Assembly (NCBI GenBank): GCA_016699305.1
Contig: CP064970.1
Coordinates: 1,550,001-1,614,000 of the forward strand
DNA: 64,000 nt
From: Alphaproteobacteria bacterium
GTDB taxonomy: Bacteria; Pseudomonadota; Alphaproteobacteria; GCA-016699305
Direction of reading: 5' to 3'
Below the pieces are notes generated by a model that worked only from the letters and a program-made list of their open reading frames with translations, searched no databases and was not told where the DNA came from. Position numbers and translations under genes: made by a program. Shown one piece after another: positions 41,753-50,896 of this stretch. The first letter of the stretch is position 1. Every line of letters starts with the position of its first letter.

Positions 41753-43426
41753 CTATCCCGGATAACGGAAGCCAAGTTGGTTCAGCATCTGCGTCTCGTG
41801 CGGACCGAGGGGATTGCCGGGGCGTAGGCGGCCGGCGGCCATCTCGTCCATCGCCATAGCGATGATCGTCTTAGCCTTGTCGTCGGTGATCTGGAAACGC
41901 CGGACCTGCGTTTCCACCATGCTTGCCACATAGGACAAGGTTCGATAGCCCCGATCGCGCAAAACATGCGCGGAATGCATATCGACATCGGCGCGATCAA
42001 AGGCGTTGACGCTGGCCAGGCGGTCATAGGCTTCGTCCAGTTTCGCAAAGTCGCATTCTTCGAACACGTTGCGGATATTGGCGGCATAGTTCTGGGTGAT
42101 GAAGACGATCTGGTCAAAGCCTATCTCATGCGCCATGGTCACGGCGCGGTCGAGTTCCTTGATGTTCGGTTCAAGGATCACCCAGTTCCAGCGCATATGC
42201 CGGATCACGCCTTCTTCGCGCCAGCGCTTCAGGCCTTTTAGATTGCGTTCAAACGTCTCCCACGATGCGCCGATCCGCACAAATTCATAGCTTTCCTTGC
42301 TGCAGCCATCGCCCGAGACGGACAGGCGTTCGAAATGGTTGTGGCGGATCTCCTCCATCAGCTCGTCGGAGAAACGTGTCAGATTGGTGGTGATGCCAAG
42401 GCGTATGCCGCGCGAGGAGAAATAATCGCTCTTCATGCGTTCCACGAACGGCTTGAAGATGAACGGCTCGCCGTTGCTGCTGGTATTGAATTGTTCCATC
42501 TGGCCAAGGTCAACGATCTCGTCCAGCTCTTGCATTGCCGCATCGACATGCTCTTGATTGACGATAATCTTCGCGTTTCGGCACATGCGGCAAGCCAGAT
42601 TGCACCCGTCGTCGATATCGTGCAGCACATATTGCGGGCCGGTGGTCAGAACCTTGGCGCGTGCGTTGATCTGCTCGATAATGTCGGGATGCGGGGGGGC
42701 TTGCGGCGTGGGGCTGTTCAGGACCGGGCATATCTCGGTTCGGCAATGCCGGTCATAGCGCCCGGAATAGAACGAGTCGCGCATGTCCTGGATATGGGGG
42801 CCGTTCCACGCGCCTTTCATCACGCCGGATTCGCGTATGCCGCCATAGCTGTTGTACTGGTTCAGCCATCCGGGGCAGGCGCAAGGATACATGCTGCCTT
42901 GTCCGGTCACGCCCATGAAATTGAAGGGGTAATAGCATTTGAGCGGCGCGATCACGAAATCCCGGATGGAGTCCGTGCTGCGGATGCCGTCGAAGACAAA
43001 TCGGGTGTCGGGGGACAACGCTGTTTGCTCTGCTTCCGTCCCGACGGCGCCGGCGAAAAGCCGCACGATCGCCCGGTCACCGGACAGCATGATTTCAAGT
43101 CGCGCGCCAAAGGATTCTCCCCAGGAGCGGATCGTGACCCGGTTCAGGAGACGCCCGTCCGCTCTTTCGATCACCGCAGTGATGGGAAGCGCGACCTCGC
43201 GTCCTTGCGCCGGGCGAATGCCGTCCAGGCGCAGCATGGCCGCCTGGCGCGTCAGACATAGGGCAAAGGCTGGCTCTAAGGTCAGCGTATCATCCGAAAC
43301 ATATTCCGGTCGCGTCGCTTCGCGGTGATGCGCCGCCGGTACCTCGATCAGATCAGCCCAGGCGGGCGCTGTTGCCACGCCGGACTCGGCGTTGGGATCG
43401 CGGTACATCATGTCTTGCCTCTTCAT
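41753..43426 (-). CDS. Radical SAM protein with an additional N-terminal Cys cluster
   Basis: A 557-residue protein. The radical SAM motif is C275-x3-C279-x2-C282 in GCNLACRMC, and SSNGEPFIFKPF and RLSVSGDG fit the barrel. Before it, residues about 170-240 hold a Cys group (APLKCYYPF, YPCACPGW, CRTEICPV) that resembles a SPASM-type cluster site; SPASM domains normally follow the barrel. The first 160 residues are a separate beta-rich part. The substrate is unknown. Its convergent neighbour is an FkbM methyltransferase. Similar proteins act on sugars, lipids or peptides, and I cannot choose. Confidence 0.85.
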   Translation of the reverse strand: MKRQDMMYRDPNAESGVATAPAWADLIEVPAAHHREATRPEYVSDDTLTLEPAFALCLTRQAAMLRLDGIRPAQGREVALPITAVIERADGRLLNRVTIRSWGESFGARLEIMLSGDRAIVRLFAGAVGTEAEQTALSPDTRFVFDGIRSTDSIRDFVIAPLKCYYPFNFMGVTGQGSMYPCACPGWLNQYNSYGGIRESGVMKGAWNGPHIQDMRDSFYSGRYDRHCRTEICPVLNSPTPQAPPHPDIIEQINARAKVLTTGPQYVLHDIDDGCNLACRMCRNAKIIVNQEHVDAAMQELDEIVDLGQMEQFNTSSNGEPFIFKPFVERMKSDYFSSRGIRLGITTNLTRFSDELMEEIRHNHFERLSVSGDGCSKESYEFVRIGASWETFERNLKGLKRWREEGVIRHMRWNWVILEPNIKELDRAVTMAHEIGFDQIVFITQNYAANIRNVFEECDFAKLDEAYDRLASVNAFDRADVDMHSAHVLRDRGYRTLSYVASMVETQVRRFQITDDKAKTIIAMAMDEMAAGRLRPGNPLGPHETQMLNQLGFRYPG

Positions 43427-43669
43427 TCGCGGCTTGTTTTGCGACTTCTCGTGCGAATTCTAGAGTCCCATGGTAAAGCCTTGGTTAAGGACACGACTTG
43501 TGCGTAGCGGTCATGGTGGTTTCGGAATCATCATCGATGGGCATAGGACGGCCACGGGCCTAAAGGATGGACTTTGCTAACCATTTCAGGCGACAAATAG
43601 GATATCGGCCTCAAGCGTCAAACCGACTTAGGTCTTGATGCCCTGTTTCCTCGGAGTTCCCCCGCCTCT

Positions 43670-46600
43670 ATGCCTGCCAGACCGTTTCGTTTTATCCGCC
43701 GCGTGGCGTTCGAGATCGTGGCCTCTGTGCTGGCGGTGACGCTGGTGTTGGCCGGTGGTCTGGCTTGGCGTCTGGGCGAGGGGCCGGTGACCTTGGACGT
43801 GCTGGCCCCGTATCTGGCCGAGGCCCTCAGCGTTCCCGAACGCGGTCTGAAGGTCGCCGTGCCGCATGTTCAATTGGTGCGTCAGGATCAGGATATACGC
43901 CTGCGCATCGCCAATGCTCGGTTAGAGGACATGGCGGGGCACTCTTTGGCCGCGTGGTCTTATTTGGATCTGCGCCTTAATCTGGCGGCGTTGCTGGGCG
44001 GCGGCGGCAGTTTGGCGGCGCTGCAAATCGACAATCCCAGCATGACGATCATTCGGCGCGCGGACGGCACATGGTCTTTGTTGGCGACGGATGCCGCAGA
44101 TCCTGGACAAGCCCAAGGACAGCAAGAATCGTCGGGCCTAGGACTTCGCGCCTTATTGGCGGCGGTGCCTGCGGTGGAAGTGCGCTTGAATGCCGCGCGC
44201 GTGAAGATACGGGATGAGTCCCGGCCCGATCAAGCGGCCTGGGACATGGAAATTCCTTCGGTCAGCCTGTCGCGCCAAGGGCAAGAGGTGGTGGCCGATT
44301 TGTGGCTGCGCCGTCCTGGTCAAGAGGGCGATATTCGCGCCAGCTTGCGTCAAGGACGCGAAGGGGGCGATGTGCGCACGGAATGGACGATCCGTCATGT
44401 GGATTTGCCCGCGTTTTTGCTGAACGCGCCCTTGCCTGCCGATCTATCGCCCTTTGTGGGGGTGGTGACGTCTCCGCTTTCAGGGCAAGGCCAGGCGCGA
44501 TTGTCGGCCGATGGCGAGGTGATGGAGGTTCAGGCCAAACTTGAAGCCGAGGCCGGGCGCGTGGATATCCCTGGTGAGACAGCCGGGGGTGAGACAGCCG
44601 GTGTCGCGTCGCGGGGTAAGGTGGAGTTCGATCATCTGGCCTTGTCGCTGGCCGTAGCGCATGAAGGTCCGGCGCAAATGCGGATGGAATTGCGGCAAGG
44701 TCCCGCGCGCCTATCGGCGCAGGTCGATGCCGGACCAGCCCAGCAGGGAATCAGGGAATGGTCTGGCCAGGCGCAAGTGGCCGATGTGCCGATGGACGAT
44801 CTGGGCCGCTTATGGCCTCAGGGCTTTGGAACCAACGCGCGCGATTGGATCATCACCAATATGCACGAAGGCCGGCTCAGCGAGGCCCAGATGCAGATTC
44901 AAGGCCGCTTTACCCAGACTCCTTCCGATGGCAGCGAACCGGTCAGCGTGGCGGGTTTGTCGGGAACCGTCGCGATCGAAGGGGTGCGTGTCCATTATAT
45001 GGAAGGCTTGCCCGATGTAACGGAAACCAAGGCCTTCGCGCGTTTCGACATGAACGGCTTTGATATCGATGTCTTGGCTGGAAAAATTGAAAACCTGCCG
45101 CTATCGCCCTCGTCCAAGCTGACCATTCGCGGCTTGTCCGATCCCGAACAGGTGATGGAGGTGTTCGCCCGACTCTCTGGTCCCTTGGCCCCCGTGCTGG
45201 ATATTTTGGATAGGCCGCGTTTGGGATATCTGTCTTCGTTGGGGCTGGGGCCTAAGGCTTTCTCGGGGCAGATCGAGGAATTGGCGCTGGATTTCCGCTT
45301 TCCCTTGCTGCGCGACCTGCCCGCCTCCCAGTTGGTTTATGCCGCCAAGGCTAAGTTGAAGAACGTGCAGGCTCAAGGCGTGTTGCCGCGCCTGTTGGCC
45401 CAGGCCGATCATCTGACATTAAGCCTAGACCGCCAGGGCATGGAGCTGGGCGGCCCCGTCCTCCTTAACGGTCAGCCGGTTGCCATGACCTGGCAGGAAA
45501 AATTTCTGCCGGAGGCTTCTTCTTCGGATCCCGTTTCTGCCGCCGCTCCGGCCTGGCAGCGCCGACTGACCGTCAAGGGCAGCGTCGGTTTGGCTCAGGT
45601 CTTGGAGATGGTGGGCGGAATGCCGCCGGGCCTGCGGGGCGGGAACGGCAAGATGGGGCTGGATTTGAGCTATGAGTCTCTGCCTTCGGGCGAGGCGCGG
45701 GTGGCGGCGCAGGGCGATTTGACCCAGGCCAGCCTGTCGGTGCCCTTGTTGGCATGGAGCAAGGAACCGGGTTCTCCGGGCGCGTTGTCCTTGAAGATCA
45801 CCTTGCCGCGGCAGGGCGGCGTGTCCTTGGACCGTCTCAGTCTGATGGCGGGCTTGGACTCTTCCGAGATGAAGGTCGAGGGGGCTTTAAGCATCGCCAA
45901 AAACGGGAGCTTGGATTTCCTGCGTCTTGATACCGTGCGCCATGGCCGCACCGATATGACGGTGGCCTTGCGGCGGGTGGGCGGTCAACTGGATGTGACT
46001 TTGGCCGGGCGCTCCTTGGATACCCAAGGGCTGTTTTCGGGCGAGGGGTTGGATTCTTTGGAGGCCGAGGTTGCCGTGGACCAGAAGACGCCGCCGTCCG
46101 CGCCGTCCGCCGCACCGGCATCTGCCCCGGCCACGCCCACGCCCTTGCGCGTGCAGGCCGATATGGAGCAGGTGTGGTTCGAGTCTGGCGCGTTGCGCGA
46201 TGTGCGTCTTGAAGCCGCGCGCGAATCCGGGTCGTGGTCGGCCTGGCAATTGACCGGCAAGATCAATGACGAGCGTAGCTTAAGCGCCCGATTCAGCACA
46301 TCCGCGCCCGGTCGCCGGGCCTTGGATATCCGCATCTCGGATATGGGCCTTCTGTTGCGCGCATTGGGATGGAGCAAGGGCGTCGTGGGCGGCGCGGTTT
46401 CGGCCACGGCCGAAGGTCCGCCCGACCGCCTGGAAGGCAAGATATCGGGGACCTCGTATCGCCTGAAGGGCTTGCCCTGGTTGGCGCAGCTGGTGGGTGC
46501 CGTGTCGCCGATTGGCCTTGCCGAGCTTGTGGGCGGCGAGGGGATCGCCTTTGATCGCCTGGACAGCCGCTTTGTCTGGCAACCGCGCGAGCAAATCATC

Positions 46601-46975
46601 ACCTTGGTCGAGGGTCGCACCGCCGGGGCTTCGTTGGGCATGAGCGCGGATGGCACGATCGATATCGGCCAATCGCGGCTGGATGTGCGCGGCACGGTGG
46701 TGCCGGTCTATTTCCTCAATCATATTTTAGGTTCGATCCCCTTGTTGGGGACGTTGCTGACGGGCGGGGAAGGGCAGGGATTGTTCGCGGCGACCTATTC
46801 CATGACGGGCGATTTGGATGCGCCCAAGCTGCAGATCAATCCCGTCAGCGTGTTAGCCCCGGGGTTCTTGCGCAATCTGTTCTTTATGGGATCGGACAAT
46901 GCGGGCAAGGAGTCGCCTGTCTTCGTGCGTCCAGAAGCCGCCAAGCCTGCTCCGTCCGCGCCGCCTCTTCGTTAA
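43670..46975 (+). CDS. AsmA/YhdP-like envelope protein
   Basis: A 1101-residue protein with one N-terminal membrane anchor (residues about 12-33) and a very long periplasmic beta-rich part. The N-terminus has the AsmA-like LDLRLNLAALL and LAALQIDNPSM. The end is typical of the YhdP/DUF3971 C-terminus: GTIDIGQSRLDVRGTVVPVY, then LGSIPLLGTLLTGG and YSMTGDLDAPKLQINPVS. Such proteins form bridges for phospholipid transport to the outer membrane. A Pro/Ala linker near residue 805-825 splits the protein. No strong ribosome-binding site precedes the ATG. Confidence 0.88.
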   Translation: MPARPFRFIRRVAFEIVASVLAVTLVLAGGLAWRLGEGPVTLDVLAPYLAEALSVPERGLKVAVPHVQLVRQDQDIRLRIANARLEDMAGHSLAAWSYLDLRLNLAALLGGGGSLAALQIDNPSMTIIRRADGTWSLLATDAADPGQAQGQQESSGLGLRALLAAVPAVEVRLNAARVKIRDESRPDQAAWDMEIPSVSLSRQGQEVVADLWLRRPGQEGDIRASLRQGREGGDVRTEWTIRHVDLPAFLLNAPLPADLSPFVGVVTSPLSGQGQARLSADGEVMEVQAKLEAEAGRVDIPGETAGGETAGVASRGKVEFDHLALSLAVAHEGPAQMRMELRQGPARLSAQVDAGPAQQGIREWSGQAQVADVPMDDLGRLWPQGFGTNARDWIITNMHEGRLSEAQMQIQGRFTQTPSDGSEPVSVAGLSGTVAIEGVRVHYMEGLPDVTETKAFARFDMNGFDIDVLAGKIENLPLSPSSKLTIRGLSDPEQVMEVFARLSGPLAPVLDILDRPRLGYLSSLGLGPKAFSGQIEELALDFRFPLLRDLPASQLVYAAKAKLKNVQAQGVLPRLLAQADHLTLSLDRQGMELGGPVLLNGQPVAMTWQEKFLPEASSSDPVSAAAPAWQRRLTVKGSVGLAQVLEMVGGMPPGLRGGNGKMGLDLSYESLPSGEARVAAQGDLTQASLSVPLLAWSKEPGSPGALSLKITLPRQGGVSLDRLSLMAGLDSSEMKVEGALSIAKNGSLDFLRLDTVRHGRTDMTVALRRVGGQLDVTLAGRSLDTQGLFSGEGLDSLEAEVAVDQKTPPSAPSAAPASAPATPTPLRVQADMEQVWFESGALRDVRLEAARESGSWSAWQLTGKINDERSLSARFSTSAPGRRALDIRISDMGLLLRALGWSKGVVGGAVSATAEGPPDRLEGKISGTSYRLKGLPWLAQLVGAVSPIGLAELVGGEGIAFDRLDSRFVWQPREQIITLVEGRTAGASLGMSADGTIDIGQSRLDVRGTVVPVYFLNHILGSIPLLGTLLTGGEGQGLFAATYSMTGDLDAPKLQINPVSVLAPGFLRNLFFMGSDNAGKESPVFVRPEAAKPAPSAPPLR

Positions 46976-47082
46976 TGGGCATCGATCGATCTTAACGATG
47001 ATTTTTTATCGCGCGGTTAATCGGCCATCAACCACTTCCGCCTAATCTGTGCGAGGTGTGTTGTCAGCCGGAGTGGCCCGTA

Positions 47083-47487
47083 ATGCTGATCGATTGGGAT
47101 GCTAAGTACTGCGTGGGACATCCCAGGATCGACTCGGATCACAAATGCCTGATCGAGATCATCAATATATTGTGTCGTGTGATGCTGACCCACGAAAGCG
47201 ATGAAGTTTTGCATGACCTCTTGCGCCTATTGCTGAATCAAGCCCAAGGGCATTTCGATCGTGAGGAAGGCTATATGCGGGATGCGGATTATCCGGCCTA
47301 TGAAGATCACCACGCGAAACATGTTGTCTTGTTAGAGCAGGTCGTCGATCTGGCACATCGTTTGGAGGAGAACAGGGAGGATACGGTGCCGGAATCCACC
47401 GTCAAATTCCTACACGAATGGCTGATCGATCACATCGTCAGTGATGACAAGCCGTTGGGCGCTTATCTGGCGGCGCGTCGGCTTTGA
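47083..47487 (+). CDS. Bacteriohemerythrin (first of a pair)
   Basis: A 134-residue four-helix protein with the di-iron ligands: H in DSDHKCL, H and E in HFDREEGYM, the H-x3-H of DHHAKHVVL, and H and D in DHIVSDDKPLG. Hemerythrins bind oxygen reversibly for sensing or delivery. The start is MLIDWDAKY; a reading nine codons longer lacks conserved sequence. A second copy follows after 46 bases. Confidence 0.93.
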   Translation: MLIDWDAKYCVGHPRIDSDHKCLIEIINILCRVMLTHESDEVLHDLLRLLLNQAQGHFDREEGYMRDADYPAYEDHHAKHVVLLEQVVDLAHRLEENREDTVPESTVKFLHEWLIDHIVSDDKPLGAYLAARRL

Positions 47488-47533
47488 CCGCAAGGTGTCG
47501 AAACATAAGACAGGATCGGAAAGGAGATGTCAC

Positions 47534-47935
47534 ATGCTCATTGAATGGAACAGCAGCTTTTCGGTGGGGCATCCACAAATTGACAATGACCACAAGAAGT
47601 TGATCGCCCTGCTCAATACTTTATGTGAGGAGATGAACAAACAGAAGGGGCGCGAAGCCGTCCGCACGGTTCTGTTGGAGCTGGTGGACTATACCAGGAC
47701 GCATTTCGCGCGTGAGGAAAGCTATATGCAGGCCACGAAATATCCGGCCTACGAGGATCATCACGCCAAGCATGTGGCCTTGATCGAGCAAGCGGCGGAC
47801 CTGATGCGCCGCGAGGCCAATAACGAGTCCGTTGTGACCATCGCTACCTTAAACTTCCTGCGCCAATGGCTGACCGATCATATCCAAGGGGACGATCGGG
47901 CGCTGGGGGCCTATCTGGCGACGCACCAAAGCTGA
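47534..47935 (+). CDS. Bacteriohemerythrin (second of a pair)
   Basis: A 133-residue paralogue of the previous gene with all di-iron ligands: NDHKKL, HFAREESYM, DHHAKHVAL and DHIQGDDRALG. It begins MLIEWNSSFSVGHPQIDNDH. AGGAG stands before the ATG; the longer upstream reading overlaps the first gene and is not supported. The pair most likely arose by tandem duplication, then diverged (roughly half of residues identical). Confidence 0.93.
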   Translation: MLIEWNSSFSVGHPQIDNDHKKLIALLNTLCEEMNKQKGREAVRTVLLELVDYTRTHFAREESYMQATKYPAYEDHHAKHVALIEQAADLMRREANNESVVTIATLNFLRQWLTDHIQGDDRALGAYLATHQS

Positions 47936-48015
47936 TCTTGTTTCTTTGTAGGAATAACCCGACCTTTTTGTAAGATGTCGGGGAGTGGTTTCTGGAATCC
48001 CTGCTCGCGCGGGGA

Positions 48016-48062
48016 GCGGGGAGGCCGTGATTTCCGGAGGGGGGGATATGCGGCCTCCCCGC
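48016..48062. other. Perfect 12-base inverted repeat
   Basis: GCGGGGAGGCCG and CGGCCTCCCCGC pair perfectly around a 23-base G-rich loop. It lies between the hemerythrin pair and ompA. There is no T run, so it is not a standard terminator; it could stabilise an RNA end or be a leader structure. Confidence 0.5.
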
Positions 48063-48222
48063 GAGTTGCTTAATTACAACAATAGAGGCCAAAAGCCCTC
48101 ATGGTCTGAAAAAACCCTGACAACATACGGCCAGAGCATGATATGAAAATTGACGGAAGCGGAAGGCACAAGGCCGATTCCCCCATTTATTGCCCCTCAA
48201 CAAGAGAACGAGGATGACGACG

Positions 48223-49371
48223 ATGCGTAAAATGACACTTGCAAGCCTATTGGCCGTTGCTTCGGTGGCCCTGCCTCTGGCAGCCCATGCCGAGCAGACC
48301 AAGGGCGTTTATCTGGGTGCTGGCCTTGGCGCCGTGTTCCCCGAAGACAGCGAAACCCGCGTGGGTGGCGTGAAGAACCGTCTGGACCAGAACACCGGTA
48401 TCGTGGGCCTGGGTAACCTTGGCTATGCTTTCGGCAACGGTCTGCGGACTGAAGGCGAACTCAGCTACCGTTACTCGGACATCGATGGCGTACATGGCCT
48501 CGGTTCGGGTCCCGACTCGCGCGGCAGCTTTGGCGTGTTCGGCTTCTTGGCCAATGCGCTGTATGACTTCGACCTGTCCGGCTTTGGCGTTCCCAGCAAC
48601 ATCAAGCCCTATGTCGGCGCCGGTGTTGGTGGTGCGTTTGTTGATGCCGACCGCAATGGTCGTGTTGGCGGCGTTCCCGGCGGCACCTTCCTGAAGGGCG
48701 ATGATGTTGTCTTCGCTTGGCAGGCCATTGGTGGCGTGGGCGTTGACCTGACCAACAGCTGGACCGCCACGGTCGACTACCGCTACTTCGCGACGGAAGA
48801 CGCCACGTTTGATACGACGACGGCTGGCGTGAATGGCCGTGCCGACTATGCGGCTCATTCGGTGATCGCCGGTCTGCGCTACAACTTCGGTGGCGATGAT
48901 GCGGTGAGCGATGTGACGGCTCAACCCCCGGTGACCCCGGTGGTGCAGGCCCCCGTCGTTCCGGCCGTTCCCAGCACCTATATGGTGTTCTTCGACTTTG
49001 ACAAAGCCGAGCTGACGCCCCAGGCGAAGGCTGTGCTGGCCACGGTTGCCAAGAACATCGTCTCGGGTGGTGCGGCCAAGATCAAGGTCGTCGGCCACAC
49101 GGACCGCTCTGGCTCGTCCAAGCACAATGCCGCTCTTGGTGCCAAGCGCGCCAAGGCCGTCAAGGCTGAGCTGGTTCTTCACGGTGTGAAGTCTGCTGAA
49201 ATCTCCACCCGCTCGGTTGGTGAGAACGACACACTGGTCCCGACCGCCGATGGCGTCCGCGAGGCCCAGAACCGCCGCGCGGTCATCGAAGTCGATGCCC
49301 CCAAAGCCCCCAAGGCTGCGGTGAAGAAGACTCACAAGGGCCACAAGTCAGCCCCCAAGGCCGGCAACTAA
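48223..49371 (+). CDS. OmpA family outer membrane protein
   Basis: A 382-residue protein. A signal peptide ends PLAAHAEQ. An eight-strand barrel follows (GVYLGAGLGAVFPED; ALYDFDLSGF; YVGAGVGGAFV; TATVDYRYFATEDA; AAHSVIAGLRYNF). After a Pro/Val hinge comes the OmpA C-terminal domain: YMVFFDFDKAELTPQAKAVL, VVGHTDRSGSSKHNAALGAK and EAQNRRAVIEV, which binds peptidoglycan. The last 20 residues are Lys-rich. The ATG (MRKMTLAS) is preferred because GAACGAGG lies 10 bases upstream; an ATG three codons earlier is possible. Codon use looks like that of a highly expressed gene. Confidence 0.95.
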   Translation: MRKMTLASLLAVASVALPLAAHAEQTKGVYLGAGLGAVFPEDSETRVGGVKNRLDQNTGIVGLGNLGYAFGNGLRTEGELSYRYSDIDGVHGLGSGPDSRGSFGVFGFLANALYDFDLSGFGVPSNIKPYVGAGVGGAFVDADRNGRVGGVPGGTFLKGDDVVFAWQAIGGVGVDLTNSWTATVDYRYFATEDATFDTTTAGVNGRADYAAHSVIAGLRYNFGGDDAVSDVTAQPPVTPVVQAPVVPAVPSTYMVFFDFDKAELTPQAKAVLATVAKNIVSGGAAKIKVVGHTDRSGSSKHNAALGAKRAKAVKAELVLHGVKSAEISTRSVGENDTLVPTADGVREAQNRRAVIEVDAPKAPKAAVKKTHKGHKSAPKAGN

Positions 49372-49423
49372 GAGAGATAATCTCTGATTGACCGGAGCCT
49401 GAGGTAACTTAGGCAAAAGAATC

Positions 49424-49458
49424 AAGAGGCCGTCGCGATGAAAGTCGCGGCGGTCTTT
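49424..49458 (+). terminator. Rho-independent terminator of the ompA-like gene
   Basis: GAGGCCGTCGCGA pairs with TCGCGGCGGTCTT around a short loop (one bulge), ending in TTTT. It begins about 50 bases after the stop codon. Confidence 0.8.
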
Positions 49459-49487
49459 TGTTGTGATGTGTTGGTTTGTCACTTTCC

Positions 49488-49516
49488 TTGACATGTTTGA
49501 AATGCCCATTTCTATT
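49488..49516 (+). promoter_or_regulatory. Sigma-70-like promoter upstream of sua5
   Basis: TTGACA and TCTATT are 17 bases apart. It would give a transcript with a 5' leader of about 320 bases before sua5. Confidence 0.45.
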
Positions 49517-49841
49517 TTGCCTATACGTTATTCACAAATATCAAAACGCTAGATTGTTACGATGGGGGCTAAGCGAAGCGCCGATGGCAAGGAAAAGAGA
49601 TGGACATGGAGATCATGTGAGGATGACTTACAGGAAAAGGAATTCTTATTGGCAGAGCTCATCACGAGCCATTCCCATCCCCCCGCTTCGTACTGTTTGT
49701 GAATGGCGGGCCTTTCCATGGGCAGCATTGGATTCCCGTTCCGTCAGCATTTGCCAAGAACTTCTTTATGATTTTTAAGGGTCTAGTCAGAATTTGCCGA
49801 CAGGTGCATTCGGCATCTTCCGATATATCATTTGAGACGAT
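49517..49841. other. Leader or intergenic stretch before sua5
   Basis: I see no convincing gene. A 46-codon frame (ATG at 49562, stop ending 49702, starting MGAKRSADGKEKRW) exists but has no ribosome-binding site and no recognisable sequence. Base composition is lower in G+C than in the neighbours. Confidence 0.4.
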
Positions 49842-50813
49842 ATGATCCCGCGCATGTTGCACATGATCAGCGATGAATCTTTAGAAACGGCGGCCCAAGC
49901 CTTGCGGCAGGGCCAGTTGGTGGCCTTTCCCACGGAAACCGTTTACGGGTTGGGGGCGGATGCTACCAACGGCAAAGCGGTGGCGGCGATTTTCGCGGCC
50001 AAGGGCCGTCCACAATTCAATCCGTTAATCACGCATGTCCCAAGTGCGCGAGAGGCGCGGCGTCTGGGGCGTTTCGACCGCCGGGCCGAGATTCTGGCCG
50101 AGGCTTTCTGGCCTGGCCCTCTTACCTTGATCCTGCCTCGGCAAGAGAACTGCCCTATCCATCCTTTGGCCTGTGCGGGATTGCCAAGCCTAGCCCTGCG
50201 TGTCCCCGCGCATCCGGTGGCATTGAATCTGCTGGATCGGGCCGGTGTGCCGGTGGCAGCGCCCAGTGCCAACCGTTCGGGCGGGTTAAGTCCCACAACT
50301 CCCGCCCATGTAGCCCGTTCCTTGGGGCAAGAAGCCGCCCTTATCTTGGCCGCTGGCCCGTGTGTCGTGGGGCTGGAATCCAGCATCGTGGATTTGACGG
50401 GCGAGCATGCGGTGCTGTTGCGCCCGGGCGGGTTGCCCAGAAAGCGGATCGAACACGCCCTTGGGGCACGCTTGGTCGATGCGCCGTCCCTGATAGACCC
50501 CGACCGCCCGACTGCGCCCGGCCAATTGGCCAGCCACTATGCCACCACTCTGCCCTTGCGCCTTGAGGCCGTATCGGCGGAAAGCGACGAGGCTTTGCTG
50601 ACTTTCGGCCCGGATATGGGGATCATGGGCGGTTGCGCCCGCGCCAGCCTAAGCCCTCATGGCGACCTGATCGAAGCCGCCGCCAACCTATTCGCTAAAC
50701 TGCATGAATTGGACCTTTGCGGCGCACGCGGAATCGCCGTGATGCCCATTCCATCCGAGGGCCTAGGCGAGGCCCTCAATGACCGCCTACGCCGAAGCGC
50801 CGCGCCACGCTGA
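49842..50813 (+). CDS. L-threonylcarbamoyladenylate synthase (Sua5 type)
   Basis: A 323-residue enzyme that makes threonylcarbamoyl-AMP for the t6A37 tRNA modification. The YrdC domain has FPTETVYGLGADATN, the AAKGRPQFNPLITHV substrate site and PSANRSGGLSPTTP. The C-terminal Sua5 domain follows a linker (LRPGGLPR, PGQLASHYA). Three ATG codons lie in frame near the 5' end; the first has GAGAC upstream. Length fits the Sua5 rather than the short TsaC form. Confidence 0.93.
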   Translation: MIPRMLHMISDESLETAAQALRQGQLVAFPTETVYGLGADATNGKAVAAIFAAKGRPQFNPLITHVPSAREARRLGRFDRRAEILAEAFWPGPLTLILPRQENCPIHPLACAGLPSLALRVPAHPVALNLLDRAGVPVAAPSANRSGGLSPTTPAHVARSLGQEAALILAAGPCVVGLESSIVDLTGEHAVLLRPGGLPRKRIEHALGARLVDAPSLIDPDRPTAPGQLASHYATTLPLRLEAVSAESDEALLTFGPDMGIMGGCARASLSPHGDLIEAAANLFAKLHELDLCGARGIAVMPIPSEGLGEALNDRLRRSAAPR

Positions 50814-50896
50814 TCCTTTGTTTGCACGAAATGTGGTTCTCACGAATGATAGGCCGTTCTGCTCATACCTATCCCGTATCGAATGCGCCCCGAGGA

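Noticed and set aside
42335..43261. Long open frame (308 codons) opposite the radical SAM gene
   Set aside because: Shadow of the coding strand; no motif, and the minus-strand protein has conserved Cys motifs.
48247..49344. Long open frame (365 codons) opposite the OmpA-family gene
   Set aside because: Shadow of a highly biased, well-expressed gene; the plus strand has a signal peptide, barrel and OmpA domain.
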